From Martensiomyces pterosporus (taxonomy: Eukaryota; Kickxellomycota; Kickxellomycetes; Kickxellales; Kickxellaceae), in assembly GCA_025201845.1 (NCBI GenBank), contig MU604051.1, forward strand, positions 2,164 through 46,270: a stretch of DNA of 44,107 nt, given 5' to 3'. Below, in pieces: positions 11,344 through 21,815 of this stretch (its first letter is position 1; each line of letters starts with the position of its first letter). Under the pieces are notes generated by a model. The model saw nothing but the letters and a program-made list of their open reading frames with translations, did no database searches and was not told the origin of the DNA. The translations under genes and the position numbers were made by a program.

Positions 11344-14300
11344 ATGTCCCTGCCAACGCTCTATCGCCAGCGCCAGACTCAGCTCGCAGCTGTGCCAGAC
11401 ACCATACGTATGTATTCAGCCAGCCCTAGCTGTGGAATGCGTCAGCTCTAAGCAAGTGCGCTCATTCGCCTAAACCATTTCGGCTTGTAAGCAGATTCTG
11501 CGCTTTTTGTTTGGAACATGCCTGATACACGGATGCTGTAGGTGAGTGGACTCGCAGCAGACACAACATTGAGGGCACTGAGCTTCACCAGTCGCTTCTT
11601 GGCCACGATGGCTGCGTCAACGCACTGTGGTAAGCTTCCTCGTTCACGCCTTTCCCTGCCCGTCTTCTCTGCACGTCTTCTCTGCACGTCTTCGCCTCGC
11701 CGGAAGAAGCACGCCGTGCATTTGCCTTGCTGCTAACAACGCACTGCTTTGCCTTCTCATGCTTTTTGTTTGCGCTTTGCCGGTGTAGCTGGTCCCATGA
11801 CGGGCGGTATCTGTTTTCGGGATCAGACGACTCGACCATCTGCGTCTGGCGTGCTGCTGGCGACGGCTCGCGTGTTTGCAGATTCAGAACAGGATTCGAC
11901 GAGCGTGTGTTCGATCTAAAAATCCTGCCAGCACCTAACGACCACCTCCTTGTCGCATGCTCGATGGACTCGACAATAAGAGTGTTTGATATCAACCGGA
12001 TCCTTGCTGAGGCCAATGCATCCACCACCTTGCCAAACTCTACTCGCCGACCGTCGGAGGACAGCACGCTCAGTCCGAGTGGCTGCTGTCTGCGCACTTT
12101 TGCCGTGCACACAGCGCCGGTGAAGCGCGCAGCGCCCATTCCGGACTCGCCGCACGAGTTTCTCTCATGCTCAGAAGATGGTACAGCGCGGCACTTTGAC
12201 ATCCGCGAAAAGCCGCCGCTGTCTCGCACCGAGCGAAGCAGGTGGCTCCGAGGAGGCCGCGTTGTAGCTGACTACCACTCGATACGTGCCGAGATACATG
12301 CGCTGGATGTCAACCCGTTCGCTCCCTCGATATTCGCTGTTGGCGGCACGATGACGTCAATAGTGGTCCACGACCGTAGGATGGCGCACGCAGACCCCAT
12401 GTGCCAAACACATCCGCTCTACGACATAAACTGGGCTGGTGACAGGAGTGTTGTCCGTTTGCGGCGCGGAGGCAGCCATGCAAGCAACAACGTCTATGAG
12501 AAATCGACACAGAGCCCTGTCACTGGCCTGCGGTTTTCGCGGGACGTGCCGAACCAGGTCATCGGCAGCTGGTGCTATGACTACGTGTACCTGTTTGACC
12601 TCAACGAATCGCCCACATACGTGGGCGCCATCCAGAATGGGAGCTGCTGCTTTGGCAAGACACGCGACAGAGGATCCATCAGCGACTCGCAGACCCCGCC
12701 CTTGGTCAAGCGCATAAAGTCGGATGACGGCACTGCCAAGGATCCTGCGCCTGGTAGCCCCGGCATTGGCGCGGCCAAGACAAAGCACGAGGCAGCGCGT
12801 CTAGCAGAGAAAAGCACGCGAGAGGACGCTGACATGAAGGAAGCTAGCAGCTCGACTTCTACAGCTGAGCACTCAGACTTTGGCGACGGATTTGAGTCGT
12901 TTGAGAGCTTCGAACTGCCATATCGGGCACGCCGCTCGTCTTCGCATAGCCGTGGTCCGATGTTTGGCATGCGAGTCCTAAACCGAGAAGAGGCGCCCTA
13001 CCTGTTTGACAGCGACGACTCGGATAGTGATGGCGACTACGGCGGATCCGATGGTGATAGCGATCTCACCAGCGACTCTGGTTCGGATTCGGACTCAGAC
13101 TCGGATAGCAATAGCAATACCAATGGCGGGACTGATTCACACTCCAGCAGGGACAGCAGTAGCAGCGAAAACCCTGACTTGCGTTGCAGGATCTGCGGTG
13201 GCGACAAGCATGAAATTAGGGAAGCAGAGGCGGCCCTTGCGAGATCTGGAGTTCACCCGCTGGACAAGGATGCAGCCATCTCGCCGACTGAGCGCGAAGT
13301 AGCTGAGGTTTCATACAGCACCTTTGTATCGAACATGCTCTCAAGAGACCGGCTTCAGGCGATGGGCTCGATATCCTTTGCAATCAGGCAGCTGGAGGGC
13401 GGTGACACACAGCCATCCCGCCAAGCAGTTCAAGCCTTGCAAACAGCCGAAACACTCAAGGATGCAGAGAAAACCAGAGCTGCTTGGGAGGCATTCTACA
13501 CCAGCCCCGGACTCGAGCGCAGCCGGGTTAGGTCCAGTCTCTATAACTGCAGGGCATGCCTTCACGGTGGCAACTTCCGGAGAAAATGGACCAAACGATT
13601 CCGCGCCTATCTTTTGGGAGACTTGCAGCAGTATGGCGTCGACAGGCTCCATATGGCTCTTCGGGACTTCCAAAGCATCAGGAGCGACCTAGAAGCAGCG
13701 ACGCGCGACAACGACTTGGCTCTCCGTCTGAACCGCTACAACGTTCTGGCGCACTACAACAGAGTCATGCTTGAGTGGGACCGAACGCGCTTCAACATAC
13801 TCACGTTCATGCTAGAGTTTATGCCTGTTGTTGGAGACTTTTCGAGAGCGCAGGCAGCACGGCAGCAAGATAGGGACGACCCCGTCAGAAACAGACTGCG
13901 GGCCGAGTTTGGCGACGTGTCGCAGCGGCTGAGGGAACTGTGCTTGAAGATCAATGTCTCCTGGGGCATTGTGAAAGACGAGAACCGGTACATTTGCGAA
14001 CTCTCCGACTGGTACCGCACCAGCAAGGAATTGGCATCGGAAAGCCCGACTACAGCGCTTCTCTGCCATTATTCCGAGCGGTTCATCACGGCCGACCCTT
14101 CTGTAGCATGGAGCATATCTGAAAGCGCACTATTTATGGCTAGCATGTTCAACAGCAACAGCCACTTATTTGCGCAGAGCGGATTCAGCCAGCTTGACAC
14201 CACAAGCTACGTGTCTGTTCTATACTATTTGGGCCGGTGCTGGATGGGGCTGAGCAGCGAGTGGGACGAAGACGTCTCGGATCCGGAGGATCCTGTTGAC

Positions 14301-15836
14301 CCGTCTCGCTTTTTCGGGGACAGCCTGTTCAGGGACGTTATCGGGGATGGTGTAATGCCGTACGTCTATCAGTGGCACATGTGCTTGTATGGACTGGACG
14401 ACCCTCCTCGCCACAACATTGAGGGACACATTGGATACTGCGGCAGCAATTACCCTTGCGAGCCTTCTTTGCACTACTACACTACCGACTCCGACGACGA
14501 GATGCTCATAGATCCTTCGGAAATCAGCACCACCACCCATCACCACCACCAGATCCCAAGAGTTGTGACTCGGCTGGAGACGGACAACGATGACGATGAT
14601 GGTGACGATGGCGATGACGATGACGATGACGATGGCGATGGCGATGCTGGCGATGATGGCGATGGCAATGACAACGACAACAATGACGACGAGAGCGTTA
14701 GTGGCAGCAGCTCAAGCAGCGATTTGTACTCGGATGGGGACGATGTCTCTACACCTTCGTCGCATTCAAGCAGCGGCTGGCCGCGAAAAACGCAAGAGTA
14801 CGTTCCGAGCGTGCACTCTGCTGCTAATCCTCGTACGCGCTTACTTTCTGGAGATCGCGATTTGGAAGGGGAGTCTGAGAGCAAGCATGCACCAAAAAAT
14901 AGCACTGCGTCATCAAGCAACATCAAGCCAGTGCCCGTTGTTCTTCCGCGTTTGCGGTACAGAGGACACTGCAACTTCCAGACGATCAAAGATGTGAACT
15001 TTGTCTTTGACAGGTATGTTGCCTCCGGGTCCGACGACGGCCATCTGTTTCTGTGGGACAGAGACACCATGGACATTGTCCAGATCATCCGCGGAGACAG
15101 CGAGGTGGTCAACATCGTCGAGGGACACCCGTCGCTTCCTATAATCGCAGTGTCTGGGATTGACAGCGAGATACAGATACTCAGCCTGTTCCAGGGTGGC
15201 CCATCGGCGGCGCATCGCAGGAATTTCCCGCTAGTCAGGAGCCAGCACTTTTCGGCGGCAAACATCACTGACCAGGCAGGCAGATCCGAGTACACCAATG
15301 AGGTCTACTCGCGCGACCCTTACTTCCGGGACCTTGAGTATTCGGGCCATTCGCCGCTGCCGCTTAACGTCGACTACAACGAGACTATCAAGTACATCCC
15401 ACGGCCATTCCCTGCAGTTAGTGCCAGCAAGCTGCAGAACAAAGACCGGATAGTTGAGCAGAATGACGACATGCGAAGTAGCGGGATCGCACACGCGTCG
15501 TTGACCCAGCAGATCATGAACAGCATACTATTTGGAAACATTTTTGGCGACAGCCACGACGACGGTGACGACGATGACGACGACGACGACGATGACGATG
15601 ATGACAGCGAAAGCGAGTGGATAGACGAGGGCGAGGATGACGACGACCCCTTTGGTGCCATCGAGGTGGATACGCCAACTGAAACCGAGTCATCTACACA
15701 TCTTGGCAACACGCCGCAGTTTCTAAGTCGCTCATACTCACCAGACCATGATGCAGGCAGCAGACGCGGGTCGGACTCTAGCTCTGGCTCGGCCACTTCT
15801 GAATCCGCCTCTGGCTCAAGCAGCTCGGACACCTAG
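11344..15836 (+). CDS. DCAF6/iqw1-type WD40 protein, three exons
   Basis: This is a probable substrate receptor of CUL4-DDB1 ubiquitin ligases (the animal DCAF6/NRIP and fission-yeast iqw1 family). The long reading frame lacks its start. I place it in two small upstream exons: 11344-11407 (ATG, donor GTATGT) and 11542-11629 (donor GTAAGC), joined to 11789-15836. Phases agree and the joints rebuild 'LLGHDGCVNALCWSHDG', a WD40 opening expected for this family; total 1399 aa. WD repeats lie at about 35-330, including 'SGSDDSTICVW' and 'FLSCSEDGTARHFD'. An acidic Ser/Asp stretch lies at 455-510 and a helical region at about 555-855. Asp tracts lie near 981-1018 and 1307-1325. The last WD repeats (about 1105-1180, 'YRGHCNFQTIKDVNF', 'ASGSDDGHLFLWDRD', 'AVSGIDSEIQIL') match the family's split propeller. 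The substrate is unknown. Confidence 0.87.
14578..14693 (+). repeat. (GAY/GGY)n tract coding an Asp/Gly run
   Basis: A run of GAT/GAC codons interrupted by GGT/GGC encodes an almost uninterrupted Asp/Gly/Asn acidic segment in the DCAF6-like protein. A second GAC/GAT run lies at about 15556-15606. Confidence 0.85.
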
Positions 15837-16052
15837 AGCAGAAAACAGCTTGAAGGCTGACGCCTTTCGCATCCAGGATTCTTTTTCATTTGTACAAATA
15901 CAAACCCACAAAACAGCTGTTGCCACGCTGCTTGTGCCTGCCTGGAGCCCCCGATGGTGCGGACTACGGTTTCTTTTTGTCTATTGCACAAGAATCTTCA
16001 AAAACGGCAGCGAAAAGAGGCGCTTATAATGCAGGAGCACTGCTCGGACCTC

Positions 16053-16528
16053 CTAGTCCTTGCGAAGGAGCGAAGCCAGCTTGTCGGCATCCACATCGAT
16101 ATCCGCTACACGAGAAGCTGCTGCCGAGACAGCGGTGTTCCACTCGGTCTTTGCCAGCGGGATCGCGTTATTTGACAGGCGGCTGGCCAGCTGCTGGTAC
16201 CTGTTCATCACATCCGGCTTGCTCTCCTTCCACGTCGGCAGTGGCTGTAATTGCAAACAAGGCAAAACGGCGGAAATGTCAAACAGCAGAGACGGCGTGT
16301 TAACAAAAGAATGCAAATATACCCGCTGCTGCTGCCGCGTGGCTTTGGCTCTCTCCTTCATTTGCTTACCTGCTTCTCGCCGGTGACCGATTCCTTCAAC
16401 AGCGCCGACGCCCGCTTAAGCTTGTAATTCATGACATGGCTCTGCTCAGTGAAGTAGGATGCGAATGCGTACACAGCGCCCGACCCAATAACGAGGCCCG
16501 AGGTGAATGTCGCCGCAATGTTGGCCAT
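16053..16528 (-). CDS. MICOS subunit Mic12-like small inner-membrane protein, two exons
   Basis: The exons are 16528-16370 (53 codons, donor GTAAGC) and 16244-16053 (acceptor TTACAG), giving 116 aa in phase. A hydrophobic, Gly-containing N-terminal segment (about residues 3-26) is followed by a basic amphipathic stretch. Near the C-terminus a 'KTEWNTAVSAAASRV' helix recalls the WN motif seen in fungal Mic12/Aim5 and animal MIC13. Such proteins bridge MICOS subcomplexes at crista junctions of the inner mitochondrial membrane. The length suits the family. The call rests on layout and one short motif, so another small single-pass mitochondrial protein remains possible. The gene is convergent with the WD40 gene (216 bp between stops) and divergent from the Gfo/Idh gene. 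Confidence 0.6.
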
Positions 16529-16958
16529 TTTACAGCAGTGCTAGCAATAAGAGGAGGGGGCTGCGAAAAAGACGAAGGGCGAGGGGGTAGAGAAACAGCA
16601 GACGCAATTCAACTTGCGCGCCACGCTGTTTTCCGCTGCCTCGGCGAGGTTATCTCAGTCGACTCGAGCCGACTCGGCATTTGCTGCCATGCACCCGAGC
16701 TGCAGAGGGCAGCCACGTGCCAGGTACACCTTGCCTGTGCGCTTGTGTGCACATGGATCACGCATCGCAGAAGGAGAGGAGAGAAGTAGAGGATAACCGA
16801 CGTGTCTTTGGCTCATGGGAAAGCATATAAAAGGGGATTAGGGGGCGGAATCCGAATCTTTCATCTCTCATCTCTCGTCTCTCGTCTCTCGCCTCCCATC
16901 TCGGCAGACAGCCTCTCGCTCTTACCACTTCACCCAAGCAGCAGACATTTATCCAGCC
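16529..16958. promoter_or_regulatory. Divergent promoter; TATA box and CT-repeat leader before the Gfo/Idh gene
   Basis: A canonical TATAAAAG lies at 16826-16833, about 126 bp before the oxidoreductase ATG. The transcribed leader then has a CTCATCTCTCGTCTCTCG-type pyrimidine repeat (about 16860-16903). The strong TATA and CT-rich leader suggest well-expressed or inducible transcription of the rightward gene. No clear TATA is seen for the MIC12-like gene. Confidence 0.65.
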
Positions 16959-18263
16959 ATGACCCAAGAAACCTCGTCTCAGGCTCCCGTCAAGGTAGCC
17001 ATTGTGGGCTGCGGCAACCGGGGCAGCATCTACGGCCAGTACGCCCTGCTTTCCGCCAAGATGCAGGTGGTCGCCATAGCCGACCGCTCCCCCGTGCGCC
17101 GCAAGGCGTTCCAGAGCAAGCACCAAATCCCATCCGAGCACAGCCACGAGTCGTGGAGGTCTCTGCTGGATGCGCCCAAGATAGCTGACGCTGTGCTCAT
17201 CTGCGTCCTCGACCGCCTGCACAAGGAGGTGGCCGTTGCCTTTGCCAACAGGGGGTACCACATCCTGCTGGAAAAGCCCATGGCCACCGAGCTGTCCGAG
17301 TGCCAGGAGGTGTACCAAGCAGCCAAGAGCAACAATGTGATGCTGGCTGTGTGCCATGTTTTGCGGTACACTCCATACAACCGCAAGGTTAAGGAGGTGG
17401 TGGACTCGGGGATCCTGGGCGACATTGTCGGGATTCAGCACATGGAGCCCGTGGGGCACTACCACTTTGCGCACTCGTTTGTGCGTGGAAACTGGCGCAA
17501 CGAGAAGGAAAGCTCGTTTTCGCTGATGACCAAGAGCTGCCATGATATCGACATCATCCTCTATTTCATGGGCAACAAGTGCAAGAAAGTAACGTCGTTT
17601 GGCGGCCTGTCGCATTTCAAGCACGACAGGAAGCCCGCCGAGGCGGGCGACGCCAAGAGGTGCATGGACTGCGCCTTCGAGCCCCAGTGCCCGTACTCGG
17701 CCAAGGCCATCTATCTCGAGCCTGCCAAGCGCGGACACAAGCAGTGGCCACTCGATGTGATCACCAACGTTGTGGACATTGAAAACGTCACCGACGCTCT
17801 GCAGCATGGGCCCTACGGCCGCTGCGTGTACGAGTGCGACAATGATGTGTGCGACAACCAGGTGGTGAACATGGAGTTTGCAGACAACCGCTATGCGTCG
17901 TTCACCATGGTCGCATTCACCGAAGAGATCTGTGTTAGAAAGACCAGGATCTTTGGAACCCGCGGCGAGCTTGTTGGCGACGGAGACAAGGCGATCGAGG
18001 TGTACGACTTTGTGACCAGAAAGAAGACTGCGTTTGAGCCCGACGAGGTGTCGGACAACCTGGCTGGCCATGGAGGCGGCGACATGGGCATCATTGAGGC
18101 ATTTGTCGATGCGGTGGCTACTAATGACCCGTCGCTGCTTGCCTCAGATGCGCTGAGCTCGCTTGACTCGCATGTCCTGGTCTTCGCCGCTGAGGAGTCG
18201 CGCCGCCGCGGCACTGTCGTTGACCTGGATGCGTATCGCCGCGAGAACAGCATCGCGTACTAG
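16959..18263 (+). CDS. Gfo/Idh/MocA-family NAD(P)-dependent oxidoreductase with Cys cluster
   Basis: This intronless gene encodes a 434-aa sugar/inositol-type dehydrogenase. The Rossmann motif is VGCGNRG (Gly17, Gly19, Gly22). The family EKP signature is at residues 106-108 in 'LLEKPMATE'. 'SCHDIDI' (about 194-200) sits where the family's active-site His/Asp block is found. A C-terminal alpha/beta domain follows. A cysteine-rich segment around 209-245 (Cys209, Cys236, Cys239, Cys245) resembles a metal-binding knuckle, a feature of one widespread subfamily. No signal peptide is visible, so it is probably cytosolic. The substrate cannot be read from sequence; such enzymes act on inositols, glucose derivatives or other polyols. 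The tail converges on the gelsolin-like gene. Confidence 0.88.
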   Translation: MTQETSSQAPVKVAIVGCGNRGSIYGQYALLSAKMQVVAIADRSPVRRKAFQSKHQIPSEHSHESWRSLLDAPKIADAVLICVLDRLHKEVAVAFANRGYHILLEKPMATELSECQEVYQAAKSNNVMLAVCHVLRYTPYNRKVKEVVDSGILGDIVGIQHMEPVGHYHFAHSFVRGNWRNEKESSFSLMTKSCHDIDIILYFMGNKCKKVTSFGGLSHFKHDRKPAEAGDAKRCMDCAFEPQCPYSAKAIYLEPAKRGHKQWPLDVITNVVDIENVTDALQHGPYGRCVYECDNDVCDNQVVNMEFADNRYASFTMVAFTEEICVRKTRIFGTRGELVGDGDKAIEVYDFVTRKKTAFEPDEVSDNLAGHGGGDMGIIEAFVDAVATNDPSLLASDALSSLDSHVLVFAAEESRRRGTVVDLDAYRRENSIAY

Positions 18264-18481
18264 CCAATCCCCGGCCCTCTCCAAGCTGTGGCCATTTCCT
18301 TTTGCTTCTGCCCTGCCTAGCCTAGCGCGTTAACACTCAACACAAATCAGAGAAATGGCAGGTGGTTTTGGTAGCGGTGTGTGCGAGGTTTGTTTACATT
18401 GGAGAATGATGCTAGATTGTGTGTATGGTTTACAGAGTGAGGATGGCTATAAATGCTTTATGGCGATGCCGGATAGCTGGC

Positions 18482-21400
18482 TCATGCCACAGCAACAGCA
18501 TGGCCAGAGCGAGACGCCGAGCGCAGCGGCACAGCAGCCGGCGGCATCGCCGAGCCAGCCACCGGCATGGTGGGCCTAACCGCCTGCGCCGAGGCCATCG
18601 AGGCCGCAAATACAAACGGCCAGTCCGGGAACTTTGTCTTAAATATGACGTGCTCAAATCCACGGATCTCATGCCACACAGCTGCCGACTTGGGGCGCGG
18701 CGGGATGCAGGCGTCTTGGATCAGCATGTTGGCAAAGTTCATCGCGCATTTGCGCACGGACGGATTGCATGGCTCGTTTCTCCACCAAATAAACACATCG
18801 GCCCAGGTATCCAAGACCACGACGCCGCCAGCAGGCACCTTGAGCAGCATAGACGCATGCACATCTGGGCCCACGCTGAGAATAGTGGCCGGCGGGACAG
18901 CTTCCCAGAACCCATAGAGAACCTTGCGCCGCTCAAGCGCCCGCTCAAAGTCAGCATCATCCCCAGCCCTGCTCATCGGCGATATCTGGTTGTAGAGCAA
19001 GGGGAGCTCGCTCGGCATCGGGATTTTTCCCGCGTGCTCTATGGTGTACAGCCTGGTGAAGAACTTCCTGCGTGCGCTATCCGACGCCGTTGACTCGTCA
19101 ATGATCACCACGGCGGCCTTGCCCAAAAGCTCGCGGTCACGGATCTCCATTGCTACTCTGGTAATGGCGTCGCGTTTGATGGCTGTAGCATGTGCGCCAA
19201 CCCAGACGTAGATGACGCGGGAGGCCAGTGCACAGATAGACTTGCGCCGGTTATACTCTTGTGCAAGCAGTGGCTCGATCTGCGATGCACGGTGGCGGGC
19301 AGGAGCACTGGAGGCACAGCCGCTTGCCGATGCTGACAACGCCAGGGCTGCTGCTGCTGATTGCGCGTCGTCGGCTAGTGGGAATGCGACGTTGGACGTG
19401 ACCACGTTGCTGCTCAGTTTGCGGAACAGACACGGGTAGAGCAGGAACACATCCTTGTGGTTCAACGACGACACGCAAGCTGGAACTGCGACCACATGCA
19501 GATTCACCATGCCCTTGCACTTGAACATGGTCCACTGTGCCTCCGGCGTCGCGCTGCCGCTATCTATGCCAGCTGCTGGTGCGGCGTCCGAGCTTGCTGC
19601 AATTTGCGGTTTGAGGGCACTCTTTGCTACTTGCGCTGCAGCAGCCTTTTGCTGAGAGTGCAATGCAGTGGGTGCTGGCGGCGACATCGATGATGAGTTG
19701 GCCGCAGACTTGGATGGCGAGCGGACAAAGGTAGAGCTTCTCTTGGCTGACGCTGCTGCACTTGGGGGCGTCTTGGCCGATACTGACCGTTTAAGCATCG
19801 CCAGCATGGGGATCAGCCCCGGCGGACTCAAACCTCCAGGCGACTTGGGGCTACCAGGCGAAGGCGACGACGATGGCGACGACGATGGCGACGACGATGG
19901 CGAGCTGGAGGACGAAGAGGCCGTGGTGGTACTGGTGGAAGTAGATTCCGTGCTCTCTTCGCTCACCCGCCCGCCGCGGCGGCCGCGGTTGGTGCTGATA
20001 CTGGATCCGCGCGACACAGTCTTTGATGAGCTAGGCGACTGCATCAGCGATTTTGGCCTTGCCCGCATGCTTCTGAACCGTCGCTTCCACCACTTCAGAG
20101 AGGGCTCTGTGGCCGAGCTATCGTCACTAGCGTTGCTGCTGTGGCTGCTCCTGCACGAATTTGTGCGAGAGCAGTTGGATGTGGGCCTTGGTGACCGCGA
20201 TGACGCTGTTGAGCTCGTCCCGCACTGCCCATCAAATCCGTCATCGCTGTCGCAACCAGCATCCGCGTCGGAGTCCGCATCATCGCTACAGTCGTCAGCA
20301 AGCAGCACGGATGTCTATTTTTGTGTGCACAGTGTTCCATCGTGGAAGAGGACGCAAATAAATAGGCCACGGGGCAGGTGGAAAGAAATTAGCGCATAGA
20401 AGAGCGAGAGACGCAGACATCTGCTGATGAGCTGCATACGTGCGGGCGAATATTTAAGGCTAGAGCATGGGCTGCCCAGTGAGCGCAAGGCTATGAATGT
20501 ATTCTGCTGGCACTGGTGTATATAGCCGAAAACTCACGAGCACGGCCACGCCCCAACTCTGCGCAATGGGCGCAAAATCAAGGCAAGGGGCCCGTGCGAA
20601 CACCAATGCACAAAAGACGCATAGTTCAAGGTTGTCTGTCGATACACCGAAGGCACCCTTGGTGTTCAGCATCGGCTGGGCTGACAACGGCGGGGAGAAA
20701 TCACGCAGCAGACAGACAGCCAACCGAGAGAGGGTTGAAACAATGCTCAAAAGCCAGTCCCTCTGTTTTGCAGAACAGCCTCGTCTCCGGATGAGAGCAG
20801 GGTATTAAGGGACTCGTGGAGCAAGGAGGGGCGGGGAGGGAACAGGCAAGAGAACAAAGGCAAATGCAGGCTGTCAGAAGACCCAGCAAGCAGCAGTGTC
20901 CGTGTGTGTGCTCAAAGGCAACGTGCAATACAGAGCTACTTGGCGGTTTGCACAGGGGCAGAGAGAGCGGATGCGTGGGGCGTGTGTGCATGTTTGTTGT
21001 GTTTGCTGGTGCATGCATAAACACATACATTTTGCAAGCGGTAATGTTGCCTGCTCAGACAAACGCGCCGCTCAAGTGATGACGCCTCCACACAGAGCAA
21101 CGCAGACAAATATGTGCGTATTGTAAGGAGAAAAAAAGCATGCCATGTTTGCGCAACCTACCCTTTTTTCAGAGTGCGCGGCCACGCATTGTCCATTTGT
21201 GCTGCTACATGAGCCAGCGCCATCCCCCAAGCGCGCCGCCGCAGATCGACTCTGCTCTACATCTGTGGTGTCCTTAGGCGTCTGCGGAGCTACATCATGG
21301 GCTGATACGGGATGAGCAGTAGCCAGCCGACTCTGCGCCCTTGTCTCCTGGTCAGGTTGATGGCGATTACCGAATCCCTCTTCATTTCCGGCGACGGTGC

Positions 21401-21815
21401 TGCTTGTGCTGCAAATTGCGAGATTGGATTGCTCACGTGGTCCGGCAACGGCCACTGCATCGCCACTGGGGCTGGCCACACTGATACTGCTAGCCTCCAG
21501 CGGCAGGCTTTCCTGCGACGACACCGAAGTGCCCTCGAGCATGAACTCGAGCACATCATGGCAGAGTGGTGACCTGCGCCGCACACGATTATACCGGTTT
21601 TTAGAGCCCATGTGCACAACTCGTGCTGACGAAGGCGATGGCCGAGGAGCCTTTTGCGCCGGTGTCCGCAGCGTATGAAAGGGCGCAATAATGCCCGACT
21701 CGCTGCCCTGTGTCTCTGTGCGTGGCGCCAAATCCTCTGCTCCTACTTCGCCCATATGTGTAGATGGCAAAGATGCGAGTGGCGGCAAATGTGCGCCATC
21801 AATTAGATTGGCCAT
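18482..21815 (-). CDS. Gelsolin-repeat protein with long disordered N-terminus (exon joins uncertain)
   Basis: The solid part is the frame 20314-18482. A Ser/Pro/Ala-rich region leads into gelsolin-like repeats: 'SLNHKDVFLLYPC' and 'IYVWVGAHA' (about 19535-19110), then 'VVVLDTWADVFIWW' and 'GFEHVIFKTKFPDWP' (about 18850-18600). Such repeats bind actin filaments or monomers. This frame has no ATG until 20068, and its upstream end is GTG. It probably begins by splicing at the TAG ending at 20315. A frame opening with ATG at 21815 in good context (ACAATGG) ends at a GTAGGT donor (exon 21815-21162, phase 0) and can join it, giving 828 aa. A 46-codon exon 20675-20538 (donor GTGAGT) may sit between. 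If only the ATG at 20068 is used, the protein is 528 aa. Gelsolin repeats are clear; the N-terminal structure is inference. Confidence 0.65.
19863..19898. repeat. 12-bp GGCGACGACGAT tandem repeat, three units
   Basis: Three direct 12-bp units. Read on the coding (minus) strand they give Ser-Ser-Ser-Pro repeats in the gelsolin-like protein. On the plus strand the same unit would read Gly-Asp-Asp-Asp, like the acidic tracts of the WD40 gene. Confidence 0.9.

Noticed and set aside
14540..15832. Ser/Pro-rich minus-strand ORFs of 252 and 152 codons
   Set aside because: They are the complement of the Asp-rich coding tracts of the WD40 gene.
16758..18071. 437-codon minus-strand ORF opposite the oxidoreductase
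   Set aside because: The plus-strand frame has full Gfo/Idh/MocA motifs. The antisense frame is Val/Leu/His-rich without motifs, as expected of a high-GC3 shadow.
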